This document shows, one piece after another, positions 1 to 7,030 of a DNA stretch of 64,000 nt. Below the pieces are notes generated by a model. The model was not told where the DNA came from. It ran no database searches and saw only the letters and a program-made list of their open reading frames with translations. The DNA is from UBA1444 sp964601085. GTDB taxonomy: Bacteria; Bacillota; Negativicutes; UBA1444. The position numbers were made by a program, and so were the translations under genes. Location: NCBI GenBank assembly GCA_964601085.1, contig CAZRLN010000001.1, positions 1 to 64,000 of the forward strand, given 5' to 3'. Each line of letters starts with the position of its first letter. The first letter of the stretch is position 1.

Positions 1-19
1 TTGCATATGAACCTTTCTG

Positions 20-90
20 AACAGCCTGGGAAACGAGACAGGCAGGCTGTTGATAAAGGCCCATCTGCTTCGTACTCGCAAGGAGCAGAC
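20..90. repeat. Dispersed repeat, copy 1, with a 9-bp hairpin
   Basis: Positions 20-28 (AACAGCCTG) and 43-51 (CAGGCTGTT) form a perfect 9-bp inverted repeat. Positions 45-69 match 33111-33135 at 24 of 25 bases, and both copies are followed by CAAGGAGC. The two copies lie 33 kb apart outside genes, so this is a genuine dispersed element. It may act as a transcript end or be a REP-like unit; its function is unknown. Confidence 0.7.
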
Positions 91-405
91 CGCATTTCTA
101 GGCGCTAAAGCGCAAGAACTGCGCTCTCACGACTGCGTTTGCTGGCCCGCGTAGAGGAGTCCGAGTCCAGTTTGGTATGGAAATCCTGAATCAATATAGG
201 CGAGATTAGATTTGCGCCTTTAATTCGTCGCCGAAGTGAGGAAGATGTGCCGGGAAAATCAAAATGGATGTTGATTTTAGATCCAATGCGACGGATGAAA
301 GCATTTGGATCGACCGGGTCATCAAGGCGCAAGGCGATACGAATTTTGGCGGAAATCTATCGCTGCCGGTTTGATTCAAGATTTTCAGACACGATAAACG
401 ATAAC
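91..405. other. Intergenic stretch without a recognisable gene
   Basis: About 315 bases between the repeat and the ribosome site of the first gene. Short open frames exist on both strands, but none has a ribosome binding site, a recognisable domain or a conserved-looking product. A small GCGC dyad lies at 102-113. I see no convincing promoter. The stretch may hold the promoter of the next gene or a decayed tail of the repeat element. Confidence 0.5.
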
Positions 406-418
406 AGGAGGTGGCGTC

Positions 419-826
419 TTGGACACAACCGAGCAGATTCAGGCCATGCTGCAGAAAAAAGTGTGGGCGGTTGTTGGCGCTACCAACAACGAAACCAAGT
501 TCGGCCACAAAATTTTCAGACTGCTGGAGAAGGCCGGTTATCAGGTTTATCCGGTTAATCCGGGACTGGAATTGGTTCTCGGGAAAAAATGCTATCCGTC
601 ACTCTCAGCATTGCCCGAGAAGCCGGACGCGGTGAACTTCGTCGTTCCGCCGCAGATCGGCGAGCCGATTGTCGCCGAATGCGCCGCGTTGGGCATCAAG
701 GATGTCTGGTTGCAGCCCGGCGCCAACGCGGAGTCGGTCGTAACCGCCGCCCAAAATGCCGGATTGAATGTTATTTATCAATCTTGCATTTTGGTGGAAG
801 TGCACAAGCGGGATTCGAACCTGTAA
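419..826 (+). CDS. CoA-binding domain protein (YccU type)
   Basis: A 135-residue Rossmann-type CoA-binding protein of the small stand-alone family related to the N-terminal domain of succinyl-CoA synthetase alpha. The stretch WAVVGATNNETKFGHKIF near residues 16-33 is the nucleotide-binding loop, and DVWLQPGANAE at about 95-105 is the family signature. I place the start at the TTG at 419 because AGGAGGTG (406-413) lies five bases upstream. It is followed 60 bases later by thioredoxin. The exact cellular role of this family is unknown. The family assignment is secure. Confidence 0.85.
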   Translation: MDTTEQIQAMLQKKVWAVVGATNNETKFGHKIFRLLEKAGYQVYPVNPGLELVLGKKCYPSLSALPEKPDAVNFVVPPQIGEPIVAECAALGIKDVWLQPGANAESVVTAAQNAGLNVIYQSCILVEVHKRDSNL

Positions 827-886
827 TCGACCCGGCGTGAAAAATCAAGAATGGGGTGTGATCCCCGTAAAAGGAGGACAGAATTC

Positions 887-1210
887 GTGGCAAAAACTGA
901 AATCGTCAACAAGGACAATTTTCAAGAGCAGGTTCTAAATTCGTCCACGCCCGTGCTTCTGGATTTTTTTGCGAATTGGTGCGGACATTGCCAGAAACTG
1001 TTGCCGCTGTTGGATGATGTCGCTACCGAAATGGACGGGAAAATTCGGGTCATGAAAATGAATGTGGATGAGAATCGCGATCTGGCGCAAAAATACGAGA
1101 TCAAGGGCCTGCCCACCATGGTTCTTTTCCAGGGCGGCGGCGAGATCGACCGCTTGATCGGATTTATGCCCAAGGATAAAATCATCGAAAAAGTCAAGGC
1201 GAAACTGTAA
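887..1210 (+). CDS. trxA: Thioredoxin with a CGHC active site
   Basis: A cytoplasmic thiol-disulfide reductase of 107 residues, the usual thioredoxin length. The active site WCGHC places the cysteines at residues 32 and 35, and the cis-proline loop GLPTMVLF is present. Most bacterial thioredoxins have CGPC; the histidine here is typical of protein disulfide isomerases and should make the protein a better oxidant or isomerase. I chose the GTG start at 887 because AAGGAGG (871-877) precedes it by nine bases; a longer frame from 851 lacks such a site. A bidirectional terminator follows directly. Confidence 0.9.
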   Translation: MAKTEIVNKDNFQEQVLNSSTPVLLDFFANWCGHCQKLLPLLDDVATEMDGKIRVMKMNVDENRDLAQKYEIKGLPTMVLFQGGGEIDRLIGFMPKDKIIEKVKAKL

Positions 1211-1212
1211 AC

Positions 1213-1249
1213 AAAAATCCCGGCTGATCGTCGATCAGCCGGGATTTTT
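1213..1249. terminator. Bidirectional intrinsic terminator
   Basis: AAAAATCCCGGCTGATCG (1213-1230) pairs perfectly with 1232-1249. The stem is GC-rich in the middle with A-runs and T-runs at its feet, so it can end transcripts of thioredoxin from the left and of the DUF1858 gene from the right. Confidence 0.9.
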
Positions 1250-1267
1250 AATGAATTTGCGCGAAAG

Positions 1268-1465
1268 TTATTCGACCGATTTGTTTAAATCGGCGATGAG
1301 ATCTTCCACGACGATTCCATGAGCCATGGCGCCCTGCTCTATATTTTCAAACCGGGCAGCAATGCAACCCAGGCAACCCATGCCAAAATTACGGAACACT
1401 TCGGCGGTTTGCGGGTATTTCTGCACTACATCAATGATGCTCATTTCCTTTTCAATCTTTGCCAA
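1268..1465 (-). CDS. DUF1858 domain protein (small, CLGC motif)
   Basis: A 65-residue protein of the DUF1858 family. It carries IIDVVQKYPQTAEVF near the N-terminus and the CLGC motif at residues 31-34, typical of this family, which often occurs with hybrid-cluster or redox proteins. I place the start at the TTG whose first base is 1465, because AAGGAGGTG lies six bases upstream; longer starts would overlap that site. It is transcribed away from ybaK and towards thioredoxin, sharing its terminator. A redox or cluster-binding role is plausible from the two cysteines but not shown. Confidence 0.85.
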   Translation of the reverse strand: MAKIEKEMSIIDVVQKYPQTAEVFRNFGMGCLGCIAARFENIEQGAMAHGIVVEDLIADLNKSVE

Positions 1466-1492
1466 AGACAACACCTCCTTCAATTCAATTAT

Positions 1493-1521
1493 AGTATAAC
1501 ATAGCCATCACTTTCTGTCGT
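1493..1521 (-). promoter_or_regulatory. Sigma-A promoter of the DUF1858 gene
   Basis: Read on the minus strand: ACGACA (-35; plus-strand 1516-1521), a 17-base spacer, then TATACT (-10; 1493-1498) with an extended TG one base before it. It lies about 27 bases upstream of the chosen start codon. Confidence 0.65.
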
Positions 1522-1625
1522 GGTGGATTTTTTCATTTTTCTGGAGTAAAATGAACCCTGTTGGCTGGCAGCGCAACAAGGCTGATGTTGCCGGCGAAGT
1601 TTGCGTTTCATATCGGGAGGTAACA

Positions 1626-2087
1626 ATGACAGCGTTGGAAAGAGTTCAACAGGCGATAGCCCCGTATCCGGACCTGAAAATTTTCCTCTTTGAGGAAAGC
1701 ACCCACACATCGGAACTGGCCGCCCAGGCGGTGGGCGTGGAAGTGGCCCAGATCGCCAAAACGCTGATGTTTTTGGCGGATGGTGAACCGGTGTTGGTGG
1801 TGGCCTGCGGCGGGCGAAAAATCGATGCCAAAAAACTGGGACGGGCCTTGGGGGCGAAGAAGGTCAAGTTTGCCGATGCCGAGAGTGTAGTCCGGATTAC
1901 AGGTTTTGAACCGGGCGGCGTTTGCCCGTTTGGTCTGGACGGATCGATCAAGATTTGTCTGGACCGGGGTCTGTTTGATTATGATGTCGTGTATGCGGCA
2001 GCCGGAACAGCCAATTCCGCCTTGCCGGTAGAGCCGGAGCGTTTGCGCGGGATCGTCGACGCCTGTATAGTGGACGTTGCACTATAG
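1626..2087 (+). CDS. ybaK: YbaK/EbsC-type aminoacyl-tRNA deacylase
   Basis: A 153-residue editing protein of the YbaK/ProX superfamily, which hydrolyses mischarged tRNAs such as Cys-tRNA(Pro). The frame shows the family's IAKTLMFLADGEPVLVV strand, the KKLGRALGAKKVKFA helix with its lysines, and the GFEPGGVCPFG loop. The ATG at 1626 has GGGAGGT a few bases upstream; the longer frame from 1551 has no such site. It ends at a strong terminator just before mraZ. Substrate specificity among YbaK, ProX and related deacylases cannot be read from sequence alone. Confidence 0.9.
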   Translation: MTALERVQQAIAPYPDLKIFLFEESTHTSELAAQAVGVEVAQIAKTLMFLADGEPVLVVACGGRKIDAKKLGRALGAKKVKFADAESVVRITGFEPGGVCPFGLDGSIKICLDRGLFDYDVVYAAAGTANSALPVEPERLRGIVDACIVDVAL

Positions 2088-2099
2088 GACTTAAGTCCT
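2086..2099. promoter_or_regulatory. Perfect 14-bp palindrome at the ybaK stop codon
   Basis: AGGACTTAAGTCCT is a perfect dyad that begins inside the ybaK stop codon and lies about 60 bases before the mraZ -10 box. It has no T-run, so it is not a terminator by itself. It could be an operator, but I do not recognise a matching regulator. Confidence 0.35.
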
Positions 2100-2118
2100 A
2101 ACTTTAAAAATATCTCTG

Positions 2119-2150
2119 ATCCTTCAATTTTTTTGAAGGATTTTTTTTGT
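2119..2150 (+). terminator. Intrinsic terminator after ybaK
   Basis: ATCCTTCAA (2119-2127) pairs with TTGAAGGAT (2133-2141) around a five-T loop, followed by a run of seven T. It separates ybaK from the division cluster. Confidence 0.9.
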
Positions 2151-2161
2151 CTTTTTCGAAT

Positions 2162-2200
2162 TATAATAGCGTAAAGTGGTTTAATGTGGAGAGATGTGGT
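2162..2200 (+). promoter_or_regulatory. mraZ promoter -10 box and three MraZ-type GTGG repeats
   Basis: A perfect TATAAT lies at 2162-2167; the -35 is poor. Just downstream are GTGGT (2176-2180), GTGGA (2186-2190) and GTGGT (2196-2200), spaced exactly ten bases apart. MraZ is known to bind short G-rich repeats with this ten-base period in front of its own operon, so this is the expected autoregulatory site covering the transcription start. Confidence 0.75.
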
Positions 2201-2229
2201 GGATTTTTTCGCGAAGGGGGTGAATGAAT

Positions 2230-2661
2230 GTGTTTATGGGAGAGTATCAGCATACGCTGGACAGCAAGGGGAGAATCATTCTACCCGCCAGGATCCGGGA
2301 AGGGCTGGGCGACACATTCATTGCCACGCGGGGACTGGACGACTGCCTCTTCATCTATACCATGACCGAGTGGGCTAACCTGGAGGGAAAATTAAAGCAA
2401 TTATCGCTGGTAAAACCGGAAGCGCGGGCGTTTTCCCGTTACATTTTTTCCGGCGCAGCCGAACTGGAAGCCGACAAGCAGGGACGGGTATTGTTGCCGC
2501 CCAATCTGCGGGAGTACGCAAAATTGGAAAAGGATGTCGTGGTGATTGGCGTTTCGACCCGAATCGAAATCTGGAACAAGGAAATCTGGACGCAATATAA
2601 TGAACGGATGGGTCCGACGGTGGAACAACTGTCGGAGCATCTGATTGATTTTGGTATATGA
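2230..2661 (+). CDS. mraZ: Transcriptional regulator MraZ
   Basis: The DNA-binding regulator at the head of the division and cell-wall cluster, acting as a ring-shaped oligomer. Its 143 residues match the usual length. Two AbrB-like SpoVT folds are visible, each with the SKGR/DKQGR type loop: LDSKGRIILPARIREGL near residue 10 and EADKQGRVLLPPNLREY near residue 80. I chose the GTG at 2230, giving MFMGEYQH, because AGGGGGTG (2215-2222) sits seven bases upstream; the ATG at 2224 would be too close. It overlaps rsmH by four bases. GTGG repeats in its leader indicate autoregulation. Confidence 0.95.
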   Translation: MFMGEYQHTLDSKGRIILPARIREGLGDTFIATRGLDDCLFIYTMTEWANLEGKLKQLSLVKPEARAFSRYIFSGAAELEADKQGRVLLPPNLREYAKLEKDVVVIGVSTRIEIWNKEIWTQYNERMGPTVEQLSEHLIDFGI

Positions 2662-3605
2662 GGATGCAGGAAGAGTTTCGACACGAAACGGTTCTCTTGC
2701 GGGAAAGCGTGGAGGGGATTCTCGGCGATCCGGACGGGATTTATGTTGATTGTACCTTGGGAGGCGGCGGCCATTCCGCCGCTCTTGCCGACCGCTTGAG
2801 CCCATCGGGCTGCCTGGTGGGGATTGACCAGGATCCGGCGGCGTTGCAGGCAGGTCGTCTCCGGCTGACCGGAGTCAGGCCGACTGTCCATGTTGTGCAG
2901 GGGAACTTCCGCGAAATCGGCGCGGTACTGGATCAACTCGGAATCGGTCAAGTCGACGGAATCCTGTTTGACCTTGGCGTATCCTCACATCAGATCGATT
3001 TGCCGCAACGGGGTTTTTCTTACATGAACAATGGCCCGTTGGACATGCGCATGAATCCGGAGCAATCCCTGACCGCCCAGGAAATCGTGAATACCTATCC
3101 GGAAAAGGAATTGGCCCGGGTGATATTTGAATACGGAGAAGAACGTTGGGCGCGGCGAATCGCCAAGTTTATCGTCGAGGCCCGGCGGAATCGTCTCCTG
3201 ACCACGACATACGAGCTGGTTGAGCTTATTGCCGCTGCGATTCCGGCTGCCGCCCGACGTCAGGGACCGCACCCGGCGAAACGGACCTTTCAGGCGATCC
3301 GGATCGAAGTGAACGGGGAACTGTCCATTCTTCCCGCCGCATTGCGAACGGCGATCGATCGTCTCAAACCGGGAGGAAAGATTGGCGTTATTTCGTTTCA
3401 TTCGTTGGAAGACCGAATCGTGAAGAACACCTTTGCCGCATTGCTCGGACACTGTGTTTGTCCGCCCAAGGCTCCGGTCTGCATTTGTAATCCCCGGGCA
3501 ACATTGCGCTTGCCCGGCAAGCCGATCGCTCCTTCGGCGGAGGAAGTGGAGGCAAATCCGCGCGCCCGTAGCGCAAAACTCAGAATTGCCGAGAAAGTAA
3601 GATAG
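2658..3605 (+). CDS. rsmH: 16S rRNA (cytosine-1402-N4) methyltransferase RsmH
   Basis: S-adenosylmethionine-dependent methyltransferase (MraW) that modifies C1402 in the decoding centre of 16S rRNA. The 315 residues include the SAM loop YVDCTLGGGGHSAAL at about 29-43, LFDLGVSSHQID with the catalytic region at about 104-115, and KRTFQAIRIEVNGEL and GVISFHSLEDR nearer the C-terminus. The ATG at 2658 overlaps the mraZ stop, suggesting translational coupling; a second ATG at 2664 is possible. Position after mraZ is universal in this cluster. Confidence 0.96.
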   Translation: MRMQEEFRHETVLLRESVEGILGDPDGIYVDCTLGGGGHSAALADRLSPSGCLVGIDQDPAALQAGRLRLTGVRPTVHVVQGNFREIGAVLDQLGIGQVDGILFDLGVSSHQIDLPQRGFSYMNNGPLDMRMNPEQSLTAQEIVNTYPEKELARVIFEYGEERWARRIAKFIVEARRNRLLTTTYELVELIAAAIPAAARRQGPHPAKRTFQAIRIEVNGELSILPAALRTAIDRLKPGGKIGVISFHSLEDRIVKNTFAALLGHCVCPPKAPVCICNPRATLRLPGKPIAPSAEEVEANPRARSAKLRIAEKVR

Positions 3606-3617
3606 GAGGACGCGACG

Positions 3618-4061
3618 ATGGTCCGGACTTATCATCGACATAGCGACGTATTACTGCCGCCAAAACCGGAGCGAAGCGCTCCAGTGAAACCCCGCCGGTG
3701 TTTGCGGACGGAATGCCTGGCAGCAGCGATGATCATCGGTTTTTTGGCCATGTTTGTAACGTGGGGAAGTTCGGCGATCGTGAAGGCCGGCTACGAACTG
3801 GTGCAGGCCAGAGCTTGCCTGACCCGCCTGGAAAAGGAAAATGAACTGTTGCGGCTGGAAATGGCGCAGCTCAAATCGCCGCAACGGATCCAGAACATTG
3901 CCGTAAAGCAGTTGGGGATGATCAAGCCGCATGCCGTTTACATGGCGGCCAAGAATTCGTCAGGAACAAAACCCGTCAAGGATGGGACCCGGGAAACCGT
4001 GGCGGTCCGCCGCTCGATCCTGTTTGGCGATGCCCGGGCGGAAGCGCATAATAGCCGATAA
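3618..4061 (+). CDS. ftsL: Cell division protein FtsL-like
   Basis: A bitopic division protein of 147 residues. A basic N-terminal tail of about 35 residues is followed by one membrane helix (LAAAMIIGFLAMFVTWGSSA, roughly 34-53). Next comes a short coiled coil (LTRLEKENELLRLEMAQLKS) and the septum-initiator type ending IQNIAVKQLGMIKP. That architecture and the place directly after rsmH identify it as FtsL, although the sequence itself is poorly conserved in this family. It should pair with the DivIC/FtsQ proteins at the septum. A terminator follows immediately, where many relatives carry a penicillin-binding protein gene instead. Confidence 0.85.
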   Translation: MVRTYHRHSDVLLPPKPERSAPVKPRRCLRTECLAAAMIIGFLAMFVTWGSSAIVKAGYELVQARACLTRLEKENELLRLEMAQLKSPQRIQNIAVKQLGMIKPHAVYMAAKNSSGTKPVKDGTRETVAVRRSILFGDARAEAHNSR

Positions 4062-4065
4062 ACGC

Positions 4066-4095
4066 AAAGCAGGTGAAGAGCCTGCTTTTCTATTT
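4066..4095 (+). terminator. Intrinsic terminator between ftsL and murE
   Basis: AAAGCAGG (4066-4073) pairs with CCTGCTTT (4081-4088) around a seven-base loop, followed by TCTATTT. The T-tract is modest, so readthrough is likely. It sits just after the ftsL stop codon. Confidence 0.7.
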
Positions 4096-4122
4096 GGAGG
4101 TTGTCCTGAAAAGTGGTAAAAT
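4094..4122 (+). promoter_or_regulatory. Candidate promoter for murE and the mur genes
   Basis: TTGGAG (4094-4099), a 17-base spacer and TAAAAT (4117-4122), with TG at the extended -10 position. The -35 is weak but the spacing is ideal. Together with the terminator just upstream, it suggests that the mur genes form their own transcription unit. Confidence 0.5.
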
Positions 4123-4155
4123 AATTGTTATGAATGAAATGGCAGGGGGATCCAA

Positions 4156-5649
4156 ATGAGCCGAACACTGCAAGAACTTGTTGCAAAACTGTCGGAAGCA
4201 CAATGGCTTTCATGGCAGGATAAGAACCCTGATATTCTGGCCCTGGCCCACGATTCCCGGAAGGTGGAGCCAGGGACTCTGTTTGTCTGCATGAAGGGCG
4301 CTACCGTCGACGGCCATGCATTTGCGGCGGCGGCCGTGGCGAAAGGAGCTGTCGCGGTACTGGCCGAACACGAAGTGGCTGGCGCGGACACGGTTCCGGT
4401 AATCCGGACGCCCGATGTCCGGCAGGCGGTGGAACAGATCGCGGCCTGGTTTTACGGCGATCCGTCGGCGCAGTTGCGATTGGTTGGCGTCACCGGCACC
4501 AACGGCAAGACAACCACGACCCATATTATCCGAAGCATCTTTAACCGGGCCGGCTGGCCCTGCGGCGTCAGTGGCACGCTTCACACCCTGATCGGCGACC
4601 GGGTCGTTCCCGTCAAAAATACAACGCCGGATGTGCTGGATCTGCAAGCGACACTGCGCGATATGGTCGACGGCGGCATGCGGGCCGTTGCCATGGAGGT
4701 GTCTTCCCACGCCCTGGCGTTGGGCCGTGTGGCCGGCTGCGAGTACGACACGGCGGTGTTTACCAACATGACGCAGGATCATCTCGATTTTCATCAGACC
4801 ATGGAAAACTATCGGGATGCCAAATCCCTGCTGTTTCGGCAACTGGCCGCCGATGGCAGCCAAAAAGCCAATAAATCGGCCATTGCCAACATCGATGATC
4901 CGGTCGGGGAATACATGCTGGCGCAAACGAAAGCCCGCCGGATCGGCTATGGGATGTCGGAAAAGGCTGACCTCCGGGCGATCGATATTGACCTGCGGCC
5001 GGAGGGCGCCAGTTTCCGGGTCACCGGGCAATGGGGCGAGTTTGCCGTGCAATCCCGCCTGACCGGCTTGTTCAACGTGTATAACATGCTGGCCGCGATT
5101 GGCGTGGCTTGCGCCGAAGGAATCGACATTCCCGTGATTCAGGCGGCGCTTGCCGAATTCGAACAAGTGCCCGGGCGCTTCGAGCGGGTGGAGATCCCTC
5201 GTCCGTTCAGCGTCATTGTGGATTATGCCCATACGCCCGATGGTCTGGAAAATGTTCTGAAAACCGCGAAACAGTTTGTTCAGGGGCAGCTGATTGTCGT
5301 GTTTGGCTGCGGCGGCGACCGAGATCGGACCAAACGGCCGATTATGGGCGAGTTGGCGACCCGCTACGCCGACCGGGCGATTGTCACGTCCGATAATCCC
5401 CGATCCGAGGATCCGGCGTTCATTATCAACCAGATCATGGACGGGATCACCTCGCCGGAAGCACGACGGAAAACGACGACCGAACCGGACCGCCGGACGG
5501 CGATTCGGCAGGCTTTGGCCCTGGGCCGGCCGGGCGATGTAATCCTCATCGCCGGCAAGGGGCATGAAAATTATCAGATTCTGGCCGACCGGACCATCCA
5601 TTTCGATGATCGGGAAGTGGTGCGGGAATTGGCGGGAGGAGAGTCATGA
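4156..5649 (+). CDS. murE: UDP-MurNAc-tripeptide synthetase MurE (meso-DAP type)
   Basis: Cytoplasmic Mur ligase that adds the third residue to UDP-MurNAc-L-Ala-D-Glu. The 497 residues carry the Mur P-loop VTGTNGKTTTTH at about 112-123 and end with the ligase C-domain. The motif SDNPRSEDP at about 412-420 contains DNPR, which in known MurE enzymes recognises meso-diaminopimelate rather than lysine, so the peptidoglycan is probably meso-DAP type. The frame overlaps murF by four bases (ATGA). Confidence 0.97.
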   Translation: MSRTLQELVAKLSEAQWLSWQDKNPDILALAHDSRKVEPGTLFVCMKGATVDGHAFAAAAVAKGAVAVLAEHEVAGADTVPVIRTPDVRQAVEQIAAWFYGDPSAQLRLVGVTGTNGKTTTTHIIRSIFNRAGWPCGVSGTLHTLIGDRVVPVKNTTPDVLDLQATLRDMVDGGMRAVAMEVSSHALALGRVAGCEYDTAVFTNMTQDHLDFHQTMENYRDAKSLLFRQLAADGSQKANKSAIANIDDPVGEYMLAQTKARRIGYGMSEKADLRAIDIDLRPEGASFRVTGQWGEFAVQSRLTGLFNVYNMLAAIGVACAEGIDIPVIQAALAEFEQVPGRFERVEIPRPFSVIVDYAHTPDGLENVLKTAKQFVQGQLIVVFGCGGDRDRTKRPIMGELATRYADRAIVTSDNPRSEDPAFIINQIMDGITSPEARRKTTTEPDRRTAIRQALALGRPGDVILIAGKGHENYQILADRTIHFDDREVVRELAGGES

Positions 5650-7025
5650 CAATATATTTTACACCGGCTGAAGTTCTGGCGGCGACAAAAGGAAAATCTC
5701 TGGCGCCCGGTACAGTGGCGAAGTTCGCGGGAGTTGCCACCGACACCCGGAGCCTTGCGGCCGGTTCTCTGTTTGTGGCGTTGTCCGGCGAAAGGTTTGA
5801 CGGACATGATTTTATCGAGGCGGCGGTTCGGCAGGGAGCGGCCGGGATCGTGGCCAGCCGCGAGCCGGCGGGGGTACCGTCGGCAGTCGCCGTGTTCCTG
5901 GTTCCGGATACCCGACAGGCGTATCAGGATCTGGCCCGGTTTCATCGCTGCCGGTTTCAGATCCCGGTGATTGCGGTTACCGGATCGAATGGCAAGACTT
6001 CGACCAAAGACATGATCGCCGCGGTCCTGTCGACACAGCGGAACATCCTCAAAACCGAAGCCAATTTCAACAATGAGATCGGCCTTTCCCAGACTCTGCT
6101 GAAGATCGGGCCGGAGCACGAGGCCGTGGTCGTGGAAATGGGGATGCGCGGGTTGGGCGAGATCGCCGGGCTGGCGGCGACGGCCCTGCCGACCGTCGGC
6201 GTGGTGACAAACGTTGGGGAAACCCATCTGGAACGCCTGGGCAGCGTGGAAAACATTGCGGCGGCAAAAGCGGAGCTGGTGGAGGCGTTGCCGGCGGAGG
6301 GAATCGCCGTCCTGAACGGCGACGATGTCCATGTCCTGGCCATGCGGCAGAAAACAAACGCCCGGGTGGTAACGTACGGAACCGGTCCGGATTTGGACGT
6401 GCAGGCGATCAATCTGCAATACTCGGCGCAGGGCGTGGCCTTCGACTGCCGGACGAAACAGGCGACAGTCACGATTACTCTCCCCGTTCCGGGAATTCAT
6501 AATGTTTATAATGCGCTGGCGGCCATCGCCGTCGCTATGGAACTTGGAATCGACCCGGCAGCGGTGGCTTGTGGACTGGCCTCGTTCGAACCCGGCAAGA
6601 TGCGCCTGAACATCCGAGAGTTTGGTGGCGTCACCGTAATTGACGATACGTACAACGCCAGTCCGCTCTCCATGGCCGCCGCCATCGATGTGCTGGCGAC
6701 TGTGGCCAAAGGCCGAAAACTGGCGGCGATCGGCGATATGTTGGAACTGGGGGCTGCCGCGCAGGCGGCGCATGAAAAAGTGGGCCGGCAATTGGCGGCG
6801 GCCGGCGTCGAAGCCGTGCTGGCGCTGGGCGACATGGCCCGGGTGGCGGCGGAAACCGCGCGGGATCAAGGGGTGGCAATGGTTGCGGCTTGCCCGGATC
6901 ATCCGACGGCGATTCAGTTGCTGCGAAAAATACTGTTGCCGGGAGACACCCTGTTGCTTAAGGGATCCCGGGGCATGACGATGGAAAAGCTGCTGGACGC
7001 GTTTGCGCCGCAATCGGAGGTCTGA
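5646..7025 (+). CDS. murF: UDP-MurNAc-tripeptide:D-Ala-D-Ala ligase MurF
   Basis: Adds the D-Ala-D-Ala dipeptide, the last cytoplasmic step of stem-peptide assembly. The 459 residues contain the P-loop AVTGSNGKTSTKDM at about 109-122, the conserved LKTEANFNNEIGL that follows it in MurF, GIHNVYNALAAIAVA in the central domain, and IDDTYNASPLSM at the start of the C-domain. The start ATG overlaps the murE stop and is preceded by GGAGGAG. The partner enzyme that makes D-Ala-D-Ala is encoded 3.5 kb downstream as part of the MurC fusion. Confidence 0.97.
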   Translation: MTIYFTPAEVLAATKGKSLAPGTVAKFAGVATDTRSLAAGSLFVALSGERFDGHDFIEAAVRQGAAGIVASREPAGVPSAVAVFLVPDTRQAYQDLARFHRCRFQIPVIAVTGSNGKTSTKDMIAAVLSTQRNILKTEANFNNEIGLSQTLLKIGPEHEAVVVEMGMRGLGEIAGLAATALPTVGVVTNVGETHLERLGSVENIAAAKAELVEALPAEGIAVLNGDDVHVLAMRQKTNARVVTYGTGPDLDVQAINLQYSAQGVAFDCRTKQATVTITLPVPGIHNVYNALAAIAVAMELGIDPAAVACGLASFEPGKMRLNIREFGGVTVIDDTYNASPLSMAAAIDVLATVAKGRKLAAIGDMLELGAAAQAAHEKVGRQLAAAGVEAVLALGDMARVAAETARDQGVAMVAACPDHPTAIQLLRKILLPGDTLLLKGSRGMTMEKLLDAFAPQSEV

Positions 7026-7030
7026 AGTTC

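Noticed and set aside
105..508. Overlapping open frames on both strands before the CoA-binding gene
   Set aside because: No ribosome sites, no recognisable products, and they run into the repeat element or the real gene.
4210..7013. Long open frames on the minus strand opposite murE and murF (over 450 codons each)
   Set aside because: They lie entirely inside strong conserved genes, give arginine/histidine-rich products without domains, and have no ribosome sites. They are shadows of GC-rich codon use.
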